From the NCBI RefSeq assembly GCF_029589055.1, contig NZ_JARQZP010000007.1, forward strand, positions 248,001-312,000: 64,000 bases of DNA. Reading direction: 5' to 3'. Below are positions 1-8,664 of the stretch, one piece after another. Positions within the stretch are counted from its first letter, which is position 1; every line of letters starts with the position of its first letter. The translations under genes were made by a program, and so were the position numbers. Origin of the DNA: Vibrio hannami (GTDB lineage: Bacteria > Pseudomonadota > Gammaproteobacteria > Enterobacterales > Vibrionaceae). The notes under the pieces were generated by a model. That model saw only the letters and a list, made by a program, of their open reading frames with translations. It was not told where the DNA came from and ran no database searches.

Positions 1-720
1 AATCGCGCTGTTAGCAGCATACTGACAACGCTGTACGCTGCTGGTTACGATGCGGTGATTATGGAGAGCCAGTTCGATCGTGATAAGACCAACGAACACC
101 TGGATGTACTGCATAAGCGTAACGTGGATGGAGTCATCCTGTTTGGTTTTACCGATTGCGACCAGAAGCAACTGGAGATCTGGCAGGAGAAGATGGTGGT
201 GATCGCTATGGATGTCAGTGCTATCTCTTCTATTAACTATGATAACCAGGGTGTGATAGATAAAGCTCTGGCTCACCTTTTGGCTGATGGCCGCAGGGAG
301 ATCAGCTATATCGGTGTTGACCCTTCTGACCGTACAACCGGACAACTTCGTCTCCAGGCTTATTTGGACTGGTGCCAAATGAACGGTGTACAACCCAGAT
401 ATGTTACCGGTCGCCTGCACCATGAAAGCGGCTACGAGCTGGTGGATCAGGTACTGAATGAAAGTACTGAAGCCATTGCTTGTGCTAGTGATACTCTGGC
501 GATTGGGGTGATTAAGCGCCTACAAGAGCTGGGGCGCGAAGAGATTGCGGTCACTGGTGTTGGTGGTAATGACTTGCTCTCATTTTTGTTCCCTAACACA
601 TTTAGCGTTGATCCCGGCTACGAAGAAGCAGGTCAAAGAGCCGCGGCTCAACTTATCCAGCAGCTATCCGGTGATAGCGAAAGAGTACATATTACCCTGT
701 CTCCTACAAGTAATCAGTGA
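1..720 (+). CDS. treR: Trehalose operon repressor TreR (LacI family), 5' end outside window
   Basis: The reading frame is open from base 1, so the start and the N-terminal helix-turn-helix lie upstream of the window. About 239 residues remain, covering most of the periplasmic-binding-protein-like effector domain of a LacI-type regulator. The segments around NVDGVILFGF and the C-terminal ACASDTLAIGVIKRLQELG are typical of that fold. TreR proteins are about 315 residues and repress trehalose uptake and cleavage genes until trehalose-6-phosphate binds. The assignment rests on the fold plus the treB and treC genes immediately downstream on the same strand, and on the two operator-like palindromes between treR and treB. 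A different sugar-responsive LacI regulator cannot be excluded from the fragment alone. Confidence 0.85.
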   Translation, partial: NRAVSSILTTLYAAGYDAVIMESQFDRDKTNEHLDVLHKRNVDGVILFGFTDCDQKQLEIWQEKMVVIAMDVSAISSINYDNQGVIDKALAHLLADGRREISYIGVDPSDRTTGQLRLQAYLDWCQMNGVQPRYVTGRLHHESGYELVDQVLNESTEAIACASDTLAIGVIKRLQELGREEIAVTGVGGNDLLSFLFPNTFSVDPGYEEAGQRAAAQLIQQLSGDSERVHITLSPTSNQ

Positions 721-740
721 AATCAAATTAACAGCTTAAT

Positions 741-847
741 GTTTACTGGGTGTGCTCGACGTAACGAACATGCCCTATCAACTGTGAGTAAACCTGACAA
801 CAATTGTCTGTTTAAGCGGTTCGTGTAGTCGAGCATTCCCAGTATAC
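741..847. repeat. Dispersed palindrome family P1, copy A
   Basis: A 107-bp imperfect inverted repeat lies just after treR. Outer arms GTTTACTGGG and CCCAGTATAC pair, followed by GTGCTCGAC/GTCGAGCA and ACGAAC/GTTCGT. The unpaired boxes ATGCC (left) and AGCG (right) are shared with copies near 27917, 50400 and 50534. There is no T-run, so it is not an ordinary terminator. Confidence 0.75.
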
Positions 848-933
848 GTCAATACAATAAACTCTCGCTTAAAAAGCACTTTGAGGTTGCTTGGTTATAA
901 CTCATTGTTTTATAAACAACACAAGATCTTTTC

Positions 934-949
934 TGTGATCATATTCAAT
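934..949. promoter_or_regulatory. Possible CRP site upstream of treB
   Basis: TGTGA, six bases, then TCAAT. The left half matches the CRP consensus fully and the right half partly (TCA of TCACA). Catabolite control of a PTS sugar operon would be expected, but the match is only moderate. Confidence 0.4.
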
Positions 950-952
950 TAT

Positions 953-1021
953 TGGGAACAGTCCCATTTCATTTCCAAATAACCGGGGTTAATATATCGA
1001 CAGATTTTGGGACTGTTCCCA
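953..1021. promoter_or_regulatory. Pair of TreR-like operators in the treB promoter region
   Basis: TGGGAACAGTCCCA at 953-966 and TGGGACTGTTCCCA at 1008-1021 are exact reverse complements of each other, with centres 55 bp apart. Each is also a near-palindrome, with GGGA outer arms and a two-base asymmetric centre. They flank an AT-rich stretch (AATATAT at 991-997) that may hold the -10 element. By position and form they are the best candidates for TreR binding, perhaps with a loop between them. Confidence 0.75.
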
Positions 1022-1086
1022 TTATTTTTATCACACCCCCATTTTTGGGTGTAACATTTAATTAATTCGATAACGGGTAGAGAATT

Positions 1087-2511
1087 ATGAGTAAGATTGC
1101 AAAACAAGACATTGCACGTCTTATAGAGTTAGTTGGTGGTAGCGACAACATCGCAAGTGTAACCCACTGCCTGACTCGTTTACGTTTTGTTCTTAATGAT
1201 ACAGACAAAGCTGATGTACAAGCGCTTGAAACCATCTCAATGGTGAAAGGCTGCTTTACCAACGCTGGTCAGTTCCAGGTAGTTATTGGTACTGAAGTAG
1301 ATGAAGTTTATAAGGTTTTGATTGAGATGGCTGGTAAGAAATCAGCCTCTAAAGACGACGCCAAGAAGGCGGCCCGCCAGAACATGAACATCCTGGAACG
1401 TGGTATCTCCCATTTAGCCGAAATTTTTGTACCACTGCTTCCGGCAATCATCACTGGTGGTTTGATCCTTGGCTTCCGTAATGTAATCGGTGATATTCGT
1501 ATGTTTGATGGCCAGACGCTGACTCAAATCAGTCAGTTCTGGGCAACGGTTCACTCATTCCTATGGTTGATTGGTGAAGCGATCTTCTTCTTCCTTCCTG
1601 TTGGTGTTTGTTGGTCAACTGTGAAGAAACTGGGTGGAACACCAATCCTGGGTATTACCTTAGGTGTAACTCTGGTTTCTCCACAGCTGATGAACGCTTA
1701 CATGATAGGTAAAGCCGTTCCTGAAGCATGGGACTTTGGCTTGTTTGTTATCGAAAAAGTCGGTTATCAGGCACAGGTAATCCCTGCAATGCTAGCAGGT
1801 ATGGCTCTGGCGTTTATTGAAACGAATCTGAAACGCATCGTTCCTTCGTACCTGTACCTTGTTGTTGTACCGTTCGTATCTATCATTGTTTCTGTAGTAC
1901 TTGCGCACGCTCTTATCGGTCCATTTGGTCGTATGATTGGTGATGGTGTTGCATTTGCAGCTAAAGCAGCGATGACAGGTGACTTTGCGGTAATCGGTGC
2001 GATGTTCTTTGGCTTCTTCTACGCTCCACTGGTTATTACGGGTGTTCACCACACAACTAACGCCGTTGACCTGCAACTAATGCAAGAGCTTGGCGGTACG
2101 CCAATCTGGCCTCTGATTGCACTATCTAACATTGCTCAGGCATCTGCTGTTGTTGGTATCATCATGATTAGCCGCAAAGAAGGCGAGCGTGATATCTCTG
2201 TACCAGCTGCAATCTCTGCTTACCTTGGTGTAACAGAACCAGCAATGTACGGTATCAACCTGAAATACAAATTCCCAATGCTAAGTGCAATGGTTGGTTC
2301 TGCAATTGCAGCAGCAATCTGTGGTAGCGCTGGTGTAATGGCTAACGGTATCGGTGTAGGTGGCCTGCCGGGTATCCTTTCTATCCAACCGCAGTACTGG
2401 ACAATCTATGCAATCGCAATGCTGGTAGCAATCGTAGTTCCTGCATTCCTGACCCTGTTCTTCTACAAGCGTGCACAAGTAAAAGGCGAACTGAGAGTCG
2501 CTAGCGCGTAA
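1087..2511 (+). CDS. treB: PTS trehalose-specific EIIBC component
   Basis: A 474-residue permease that brings trehalose across the inner membrane while phosphorylating it to trehalose-6-phosphate, using phosphate from EIIA(Glc). The EIIB domain comes first, with the phospho-accepting cysteine at residue 28 in THCLTRLRF. From about residue 105 the EIIC domain begins, with multiple hydrophobic helices and the glucose-family motif GITEP-like sequence GVTEPAMYG near residue 385. Length matches E. coli TreB. It lies between treR and treC on the same strand. A hairpin with a T-run separates it from treC and could lower treC expression relative to treB. The ATG is preceded by GGTAGAG at a suitable distance. 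Confidence 0.95.
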   Translation: MSKIAKQDIARLIELVGGSDNIASVTHCLTRLRFVLNDTDKADVQALETISMVKGCFTNAGQFQVVIGTEVDEVYKVLIEMAGKKSASKDDAKKAARQNMNILERGISHLAEIFVPLLPAIITGGLILGFRNVIGDIRMFDGQTLTQISQFWATVHSFLWLIGEAIFFFLPVGVCWSTVKKLGGTPILGITLGVTLVSPQLMNAYMIGKAVPEAWDFGLFVIEKVGYQAQVIPAMLAGMALAFIETNLKRIVPSYLYLVVVPFVSIIVSVVLAHALIGPFGRMIGDGVAFAAKAAMTGDFAVIGAMFFGFFYAPLVITGVHHTTNAVDLQLMQELGGTPIWPLIALSNIAQASAVVGIIMISRKEGERDISVPAAISAYLGVTEPAMYGINLKYKFPMLSAMVGSAIAAAICGSAGVMANGIGVGGLPGILSIQPQYWTIYAIAMLVAIVVPAFLTLFFYKRAQVKGELRVASA

Positions 2512-2518
2512 GCCCCTT

Positions 2519-2548
2519 GAGTGGCCAGTTGGCCACTCTCTTTTTTCT
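2519..2548 (+). terminator. Hairpin terminator or attenuator between treB and treC
   Basis: GAGTGGCCA pairs with TGGCCACTC around a two-base centre and is followed by TCTTTTTTCT. It lies inside the operon, so partial termination is more likely than a full stop. Confidence 0.75.
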
Positions 2549-2575
2549 GCAATTTTTCTATGAGTATTAAGTAAG

Positions 2576-4282
2576 ATGAACGTACAAGTAATGGCAAAGG
2601 ATCAGACAAAAAATCTGGCTCAGGGACAGGCTTGGTGGAAAACGGCTTCCATTTACCAGATTTACCCAAAAAGCTTTTGCGATAGCGGTGATAAAGGTAC
2701 TGGAGATATCAAAGGTATTATCTCTAAACTGGATTACCTTAAATTATTAGGTATTGATGCAATTTGGCTAACGCCTGTATATGAATCACCGATGATTGAT
2801 AACGGTTACGATATTTCCGACTACTACGCTATAAACCCTGACTTCGGAACCATGGCTGATTTCGACCAGTTACTTGAAGAAGCGCACAGCAGGGATATTC
2901 GCATTATTATGGATATCGTTGTGAATCACACCTCTACTGAGCACAAATGGTTTCAGTCGGCACTAGGTGATAAAAACAGCCCATACCGTGATTACTATAT
3001 CTGGAAAGATCCTATCGATGGTAAAGCGCCAAATAACTGGGAGTCCAAATTTGGTGGTAATGCGTGGGAGCTGGATGAGAAAACAGGCCAATACTACCTG
3101 CACTTGTTTGCCAAAGAGCAGGCAGATCTGAACTGGGAAAACCCAAAAGTTCGTGAAGAAGTGAAGGGTGTTATTGAGTTCTGGGCTGAAAAGGGCGTAG
3201 ATGGTTTCCGCCTGGATGTAATCAACCTAATCTCTAAACAACAAGATTTCCCAAATGATGATATCGGTGATGGCCGCCGTTTCTACACTGATGGGCCTCG
3301 TGTACATGAATACCTTCAGGAAATCAGTGAAGCAGTATTCCAAAAGTATGGCTCAGTCACTGTAGGTGAGATGTCGTCAACCACGCTTGAACATTGCCAG
3401 CAGTACTCTTCTTTGGACAACAAAGAGCTTTCTATGGTGTTTAACTTTCACCATTTGAAGGTTGATTACCCAAATGGTGAAAAATGGACCAAAGCGCCAT
3501 TCGATTTTATCCAGTTGAAACAGATCTTTAATCACTGGCAGACTGGCCTGAATGGCAAAGGCTGGGGCGCTCTGTTCTGGTGCAACCATGACCAGCCTCG
3601 TGTTGTAAGTCGTCTTGGTGATGATCAACAGTTCCGGGTTGAGTCAGCTAAGATGCTTGGCGCTTCTGTGCATATGATGCAGGGGACACCATACATCTAT
3701 CAGGGTGAAGAGATTGGTATGACTAACCCTCACTACACGGATATTAGTCAGTATCGCGATGTAGAAAGTACCAATATGTTCGACATTATGGTGAATCAGC
3801 AGGGCGTTGCTGAATCAGATATGCTGGCGATTCTGGATCAAAAATCTCGCGACAACTCGCGTACCCCTATGCAGTGGAATCGTGAGTCTTTCGCTGGCTT
3901 TTCAAAAGGGCAGCCATGGCTTGAAGTTGCGAAGAACTATCCCAAGGTCAATGCTGCCTCAGCAGTGGATGATCAGGACTCGGTGTTCTATTTCTATAAG
4001 CGTTTGATTGAATTGCGTAAAGAGGTGCCTGTCATCACAACAGGCAGTTTTACAGACCTTTTGCCTGAGCATATGCAGGTCTTCTGTTATGCGCGTGAAG
4101 ATGCGAATCAGGTGCTTCTTTGCATCAACAACTACTATGGTGAAGAAGCAGAGTGTTCTATACCTGAGCAGTATGATTTGTCTAAAGCGATCTGTCTGCT
4201 TTCTAACTATTCTGAAGCTGACAGCAGCAATCAGATGACGCTTCGTCCATACGAAACGAGAATTCTTCTGGTACAGAAGTAA
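2576..4282 (+). CDS. treC: Trehalose-6-phosphate hydrolase (GH13)
   Basis: A 568-residue cytoplasmic glycoside hydrolase family 13 enzyme that splits trehalose-6-phosphate into glucose and glucose-6-phosphate. The alpha-amylase signature regions appear in order: DIVVNHTS, GFRLDVIN (the Asp is the expected nucleophile), VGEM (the Glu is the expected acid/base) and NHDQPR (the third carboxylate). The segment WWKTASIYQIYPKSF near the N-terminus is typical of oligo-1,6-glucosidase and TreC proteins. Context after treB separates TreC from other GH13 alpha-glucosidases. The ATG at 2576 has AAGTAAG just upstream; a second ATG at 2591 is possible. Confidence 0.93.
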   Translation: MNVQVMAKDQTKNLAQGQAWWKTASIYQIYPKSFCDSGDKGTGDIKGIISKLDYLKLLGIDAIWLTPVYESPMIDNGYDISDYYAINPDFGTMADFDQLLEEAHSRDIRIIMDIVVNHTSTEHKWFQSALGDKNSPYRDYYIWKDPIDGKAPNNWESKFGGNAWELDEKTGQYYLHLFAKEQADLNWENPKVREEVKGVIEFWAEKGVDGFRLDVINLISKQQDFPNDDIGDGRRFYTDGPRVHEYLQEISEAVFQKYGSVTVGEMSSTTLEHCQQYSSLDNKELSMVFNFHHLKVDYPNGEKWTKAPFDFIQLKQIFNHWQTGLNGKGWGALFWCNHDQPRVVSRLGDDQQFRVESAKMLGASVHMMQGTPYIYQGEEIGMTNPHYTDISQYRDVESTNMFDIMVNQQGVAESDMLAILDQKSRDNSRTPMQWNRESFAGFSKGQPWLEVAKNYPKVNAASAVDDQDSVFYFYKRLIELRKEVPVITTGSFTDLLPEHMQVFCYAREDANQVLLCINNYYGEEAECSIPEQYDLSKAICLLSNYSEADSSNQMTLRPYETRILLVQK

Positions 4283-4295
4283 AGACTGTAGATAC

Positions 4296-4337
4296 AAAAA
4301 CGCCTCTTCATTTTTATAAATGAAGAGGCGTTTTTTT
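4296..4337. terminator. Bidirectional terminator after treC
   Basis: AAAAACGCCTCTTCATTT and AAATGAAGAGGCGTTTTTTT form a long stem with A and T tails on both sides. It serves treC and the convergent gene at 4352-4687. Confidence 0.9.
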
Positions 4338-4351
4338 GTTTGATCATCCGG

Positions 4352-4687
4352 TTATTGGGCAGCCCAGCTAAGTTGGCTGGTCATTCCGCTTACCTCACAG
4401 ATATCGGCCAGTTTCACTTTTACCGCCATCTTAATCGCATCCGAAGTGAGGCTGCGATTGCTTTGTACCAATGCCATTATCTTTGCAGACTCGGGTTCTG
4501 CACTGTATTCAGCTTTACCTAAAGCAGCATGAACGACTTTGACCTCACAGCCACTATCTGAAAATTGCTCAGGAAGTGTCTGAAGGAAGCTAAGCATGTC
4601 AGTCATCGCATTTAGCGGGCTTATTGCTTCATCGGTTTGTCCCTGAAGAACTATTTCCATTTCTGTTTTCTGTGTTGGCTGGGTCAT
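4352..4687 (-). CDS. Hypothetical 111-residue protein
   Basis: I do not recognise this protein. It is a small, soluble, acidic-looking protein (starts MTQPTQKTEMEIVL) without signal peptide or membrane segments. It has a heptad-like N-terminal half with many Leu, Met and Gln residues and one Cys in DSGCEVKVV. It is likely real: it fills the space between a bidirectional terminator and its own upstream region, reads convergently to treC, and starts with an ATG. No function is proposed. Confidence 0.6.
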   Translation of the reverse strand: MTQPTQKTEMEIVLQGQTDEAISPLNAMTDMLSFLQTLPEQFSDSGCEVKVVHAALGKAEYSAEPESAKIMALVQSNRSLTSDAIKMAVKVKLADICEVSGMTSQLSWAAQ

Positions 4688-4795
4688 CTTGTTTCTCTAT
4701 CTGGCCTAGTGTTCGCTTTTTCGAGTATTTTGCCACTCTGAGGGTTGAGAGTATAGAACTAATGAAATACCGATTTCAACCTGCGCAGAGCGTAT

Positions 4796-5397
4796 CTAAC
4801 CGTAAGTTACAATATAGCGGCTAGGTTTATGATTCATGGCTAAAACCATATTGAGAACAATTGCTCCCAGAACCGATAGAACCAGTGTCCATACTGGAAT
4901 AAAAAACATAGATGCAATAAGAATGGTACAGTCAATCAACATCTGAACTTTCCCTGCCGGGATGCCTTTTTTGTCCTGAACAAGAAGACAAAAGATGTTA
5001 AAACCACCCAAACTGGATCGATGTCTGAACAGAATAAGCATCCCTAGCCCCATCATTAGGCCTCCAATCACGGCGCAATAAGCACTATTGACTCGATCGA
5101 TATGAACAAGCATATCTAGGTGATCGACGAATAGGGACACTAAAGCACTAGAAATAATACTGTTCACTGCAAATGTAGACCCAAACCTTTTCCAGCCCAG
5201 ATAGAAAAAGGGCAGTTACACAAAAAATAGAGTACACCAAAGCTAATAGGAAGCACCTGGCTAAGTAAGAGCGCAAGGCCAGCGGTGCCTCCAGTTATTA
5301 AGTTTGCAGATTGAAGAAAGAAGATTCCCTGAGCGGTAATAAAGGTGCCGGTAAGAATTGCAATCCAGTCTTCTTTGAGTGTGTGTTTTTCAGCCAT
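4796..5397 (-). pseudogene. YitT-family membrane protein, interrupted by a one-base deletion
   Basis: Two overlapping frames make one roughly 200-residue polytopic protein. The first (5397 down to about 5206) carries the N-terminus MAEKHTLKEDW and helices with NLITGGTAGLALLLSQ, typical of YitT-family proteins. The second continues with NSIISSALVSLF and RSSLGGFNIFCLL. Restoring one A in the A5 run at 5205-5209 (plus strand) joins them as PFFYLGWKRFGSTFAVNS. YitT-family proteins are inner-membrane proteins of uncertain role. The break sits in a homopolymer, so a sequencing error is as likely as a real lesion. Confidence 0.8.
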
Positions 5398-5664
5398 TAA
5401 TAAAGTTTTCAGGTTAATTTATTACGCGAATAGTAGAGAAAAAGTTAATTTTTCGGTAGCTTGGGACGAAAATTAATGGTAAACCTGTGTAATCTGCTTT
5501 TTACGGAGTGTAAAGCACAGAGTTGACAGCTTATGATGAGTTGATTTTTCATCTTTTTATGAGCTAATTTCAAATGGAACATGAAAAAACTGCATAAAGA
5601 AATGTCGTTAAGTGGCTTTCTGACCAAAATCAATTTAGGTAGAATATCGCCTCTATTTAAGTTA
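5398..5664. other. AT-rich spacer before glyA
   Basis: This is the leader side of glyA and also the upstream region of the leftward YitT-family gene. I see no gene in it. A weak promoter-like arrangement (CTGACC, then AATATC 17 bases on) lies near 5620-5650. No glycine riboswitch-like structure was recognised. Confidence 0.4.
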
Positions 5665-5680
5665 ACGAAAACGTTTGCTT
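5665..5680. promoter_or_regulatory. PurR box upstream of glyA
   Basis: ACGAAAACGTTTGCTT closely matches the PurR operator consensus ACGCAAACGTTTGCGT. It lies about 90 bp before the glyA start. PurR control of glyA is established in E. coli, so this is a well-supported operator candidate. Confidence 0.8.
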
Positions 5681-5770
5681 GGACAATATTTCTACATTTT
5701 TATGCTACCTAGCGTAGTTTATATGTGTGGTTTTTTTGCAAATTCAGAATATCTGAGTCAGGAGATACAG

Positions 5771-7021
5771 ATGCTAAAGCGTGACATGAACATCGCCGAT
5801 TACGATGCGGAACTATTCGCAGCCATCCAGGAAGAGACTCTTCGTCAGGAAGAGCATATCGAGCTAATCGCTTCAGAAAACTACACCAGCCCACGAGTAA
5901 TGGAAGCTCAGGGTTCTCAGCTAACAAACAAGTATGCAGAAGGCTACCCGGGTAAGCGTTACTATGGCGGTTGTGAGTACGTTGATAAAGCTGAAGCTCT
6001 AGCGATCGATCGTGCATGTCAGCTATTTGAGTGTGAGTACGCGAACGTTCAGCCACACTCTGGTTCTCAGGCAAACAGTGCAGTATACATGGCGCTTCTT
6101 AAGCCAGGAGATACTGTGCTAGGTATGAGCCTTGCTCACGGTGGTCACCTTACTCACGGTTCACCAGTAAACTTCTCTGGTAAGCACTACAACGTTATCC
6201 CTTATGGTATCGATGAAGCGGGTCAGATCAACTACGATGAGATGGAAGCACTGGCTCTTGAGCACAAGCCTAAGATGATCATCGGTGGTTTCTCTGCATA
6301 CTCTCAGGTAGTTGACTGGGCGCGCATGCGTGAAATCGCAGACAAGGTTGATGCGTACCTGTTTGTAGATATGGCACACGTTGCTGGTTTGATTGCGGCG
6401 GGTGTATACCCAACGCCACTTCCACACGCACATGTAGTAACAACCACAACGCACAAAACACTTGCTGGCCCTCGTGGCGGTCTGATCCTTTCTAATGCAG
6501 GTGAAGACATGTACAAGAAGCTGAACTCAGCAGTATTCCCAGGTGGTCAGGGTGGCCCTCTGATGCATGTTATCGCGGGTAAAGCAGTAGCGTTTAAAGA
6601 AGCGATGGAGCCAGAGTTTAAAGCATACCAGGAGCGTGTAGTTGTTAACGCTAAAGCAATGGTTGCTGAGTTTATCGCTCGTGGCTATAAAATCGTTTCT
6701 GGTTCAACTGAGAACCACCTGTTCCTTGTTGATCTAATTGACAAAGACATCACAGGTAAAGAAGCAGATGCAGCACTAGGTGCAGCAAATATCACTGTAA
6801 ACAAAAACTCAGTACCAAATGACCCACGCAGCCCGTTTGTAACTTCTGGTATTCGTGTAGGTACTCCAGCGATTACACGTCGTGGTTTCACTGAGGAAGA
6901 CGCTAAAGCGCTAGCGGGCTGGATGTGTGATGTTCTTGATAGCATCAACGATGAAGCTGTTATCGAAGCAACAAAAGCGAAAGTGTTAGATATCTGTAAG
7001 CGTCTACCGGTTTACGCTTAA
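5771..7021 (+). CDS. glyA: Serine hydroxymethyltransferase
   Basis: A 416-residue PLP enzyme that interconverts serine and glycine with tetrahydrofolate, supplying one-carbon units. The PLP lysine is K229 in [14 protein letters not shown], and the N-terminal [10 protein letters not shown] motif is present. I chose the ATG at 5771 ([12 protein letters not shown]) because it follows CAGGAGA and gives the family length. The open frame extends 96 bases further upstream, but those codons (MLGQYFYIF) are not conserved sequence. A PurR-like box upstream fits known purine control. Downstream are two P2 palindromes and a terminator. Confidence 0.97.
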   Translation: MLKRDMNIADYDAELFAAIQEETLRQEEHIELIASENYTSPRVMEAQGSQLTNKYAEGYPGKRYYGGCEYVDKAEALAIDRACQLFECEYANVQPHSGSQANSAVYMALLKPGDTVLGMSLAHGGHLTHGSPVNFSGKHYNVIPYGIDEAGQINYDEMEALALEHKPKMIIGGFSAYSQVVDWARMREIADKVDAYLFVDMAHVAGLIAAGVYPTPLPHAHVVTTTTHKTLAGPRGGLILSNAGEDMYKKLNSAVFPGGQGGPLMHVIAGKAVAFKEAMEPEFKAYQERVVVNAKAMVAEFIARGYKIVSGSTENHLFLVDLIDKDITGKEADAALGAANITVNKNSVPNDPRSPFVTSGIRVGTPAITRRGFTEEDAKALAGWMCDVLDSINDEAVIEATKAKVLDICKRLPVYA

Positions 7022-7031
7022 TTTCGTCGTC

Positions 7032-7107
7032 AATTTGGTGATTTCGTTGTCGGAAGTGCTCATGTACTGGCGTACACGCCGCGCTTCCTCCTAGAACTCA
7101 CCGAATT
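7032..7107. repeat. Palindrome family P2, copy 1
   Basis: Arms AATTTGGTGA and TCACCGAATT enclose GGAAGTGCTCATGTAC, a short loop, then GTACACGCCGCGCTTCC. The core GTGCTCA...CCGCGC is shared with the next copy while every stem segment differs in a complementary way. The copy is flanked by a 10-bp direct repeat ATTTCGTCGT (7021-7030 and 7105-7114). Confidence 0.75.
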
Positions 7108-7112
7108 TCGTC

Positions 7113-7194
7113 GTGAATGGTTCTATTTCTGCGTCAAAGGTGCTCACTTACTAACGTAAACTCCGCGCCTTTTCCTTGAACTAAAACCATTCAC
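7113..7194. repeat. Palindrome family P2, copy 2
   Basis: Arms GTGAATGGTT and AACCATTCAC enclose AAAGGTGCTCACTTAC, loop, GTAAACTCCGCGCCTTTT. It has the same core and order as copy 1, with different but still complementary arms. Confidence 0.75.
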
Positions 7195-7204
7195 TTAGAA
7201 ATAC

Positions 7205-7241
7205 AAAAGGGCGAGCTGTTTAATGACAGCTCGCCCTTTTT
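7205..7241. terminator. Terminator between glyA and the convergent lipoprotein gene
   Basis: AAAAGGGCGAGCTGT pairs with ACAGCTCGCCCTTTT around a six-base loop, with T on one side and A on the other, so it can act on both strands. Confidence 0.92.
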
Positions 7242-7263
7242 GATATCAGATGTGGGTGTGCGA

Positions 7264-7599
7264 TTACTCGTCTTTGTTGATGCTTAGTGTGGTGCCAGAC
7301 TTACACTTGAATGAGTAGTAGCGACGGCTTTCGTTGAACTTAGAAAGGCCTTCTCCGGCACAGTAATCGATATTGATATCACGCATGATCTCTAAAGTAT
7401 CTTCACTGTCCATGGTGAACTTAGAGTCGTCTGCGCAGATGATTCGAACGCGACCATCATCACTTACTGAATATATATCAACTTCTGTATTACACAGCTC
7501 GAATGAGGCGTCCAGATAGTTGTCGTTTTGAGTATTGCCCGATGAACACCCGGCAAGTGCCACCGCAGCGAAAATGCCTAATAAACCTAGCTTTTTCAT
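7264..7599 (-). CDS. Small lipoprotein of unknown function
   Basis: A 111-residue protein with a type II signal peptide: MKKLGLLGIFAAVALAGC, lipobox LAGC with Cys at 18. The mature part is short, acidic and contains four further Cys, which could form disulfides in the periplasm. The residue after the lipidated Cys is Ser, which favours outer-membrane sorting. It is convergent with glyA and upstream of nothing on its own strand. I do not recognise a family. Confidence 0.75.
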   Translation of the reverse strand: MKKLGLLGIFAAVALAGCSSGNTQNDNYLDASFELCNTEVDIYSVSDDGRVRIICADDSKFTMDSEDTLEIMRDINIDYCAGEGLSKFNESRRYYSFKCKSGTTLSINKDE

Positions 7600-7683
7600 T
7601 CGATCATTCCTTTTAACAATATCTATATTGATTACTATAGCTTATCTGTAGACCTTAACTCAAAGTATCCGTTCACACAAAAA

Positions 7684-8649
7684 TTACTTTACTTCTACAC
7701 CTTGTGCCTGAAGATCGGCGTGGTAGGAAGAGCGAACGAAAGGACCACAAGCAGCGTGAGTAAAGCCAAGTTCCAGAGCGATCTCTTTCAGCTCTTCAAA
7801 TTCCTCTGGTGGAACGTATCTTTCAACAGGTAAGTGGTGGCGACTTGGTGCCAGGTACTGGCCAAGGGTCAGCATAGTCACACCATGTGCACGGAGATCT
7901 TTAAGAACTTCAACAATCTCTTCTTTGGTCTCACCCAGGCCCATCATCAAACCAGATTTGGTCGGGATATCAGGATGCTGTTCCTTGAACTTCTGGAGCA
8001 ACTGCAAAGACCACTTGTAGTTCGCTCCCGGACGAGCCTTTCTGTATAGACGAGGCGCGGTTTCAAGGTTGTGGTTGAACACATCAGGCGGGTTATCTTT
8101 TAGAATATCGAGTGCTGTATCCATCCTTCCTCTAAAGTCAGGAACCAGTGTTTCGATACGAATATTTGGATTAAGAGCACGGATTTCACGGTTACAGTCC
8201 GCAAAATGTTGAGCACCACCATCGCGTAGGTCGTCGCGGTCTACTGATGTAATAACCACGTATTTCAGATCCATATCGCTGATGGTCTTAGCCAGGTGTG
8301 CAGGCTCTTCAGCATCAGGAGTTAGTGGGCGACCATGGGCAACATCGCAGAAAGGACAACGTCTGGTACAAATAGCACCAAGAATCATAAAGGTTGCAGT
8401 ACCGTGGTTAAAACACTCTGCAAGGTTTGGACACGACGCTTCCTCACAAACTGAGTGAAGGTTATTCTTACGCATCGCAGATTTAATGCTTTGAATACGC
8501 TTGCTGTCTGATGGCAGCTTGATTTTCATCCATTCCGGTTTTCTCAGAACTTCTTTTTGCTCTGACGGCATGTTTTTAACCGGGATCAGAGCCATTTTGT
8601 CAGCGTCTCTGTATTTAACGCCTTTTTCCATCTGGATTGGTTTGCTCAT
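7684..8649 (-). CDS. lipA: Lipoyl synthase (radical SAM)
   Basis: A 321-residue radical SAM enzyme that inserts two sulfurs into protein-bound octanoyl groups to make lipoyl cofactors of 2-oxoacid dehydrogenases and the glycine cleavage system. The auxiliary cluster cysteines are C68, C73 and C79. The radical SAM motif CTRRCPFC has C94, C98 and C101. The C-terminal serine ligand region FVRSSYHAD is present. It follows lipB at a 15-bp gap on the same strand, so the two steps of lipoylation are co-transcribed. Confidence 0.97.
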   Translation of the reverse strand: MSKPIQMEKGVKYRDADKMALIPVKNMPSEQKEVLRKPEWMKIKLPSDSKRIQSIKSAMRKNNLHSVCEEASCPNLAECFNHGTATFMILGAICTRRCPFCDVAHGRPLTPDAEEPAHLAKTISDMDLKYVVITSVDRDDLRDGGAQHFADCNREIRALNPNIRIETLVPDFRGRMDTALDILKDNPPDVFNHNLETAPRLYRKARPGANYKWSLQLLQKFKEQHPDIPTKSGLMMGLGETKEEIVEVLKDLRAHGVTMLTLGQYLAPSRHHLPVERYVPPEEFEELKEIALELGFTHAACGPFVRSSYHADLQAQGVEVK

Positions 8650-8664
8650 AGTTTCAGTGTTCTT

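Noticed and set aside
741..847. treR terminator
   Set aside because: The palindrome has no T-run, and its core recurs in other places unrelated to gene ends.
5205..5209. Phase variation of the YitT-family gene through its A5 run
   Set aside because: The run is too short for efficient slippage; sequencing error or fixed deletion is simpler.
5398..5770. Glycine riboswitch upstream of glyA
   Set aside because: No paired aptamer-like structure was seen; the recognisable element is a PurR box.
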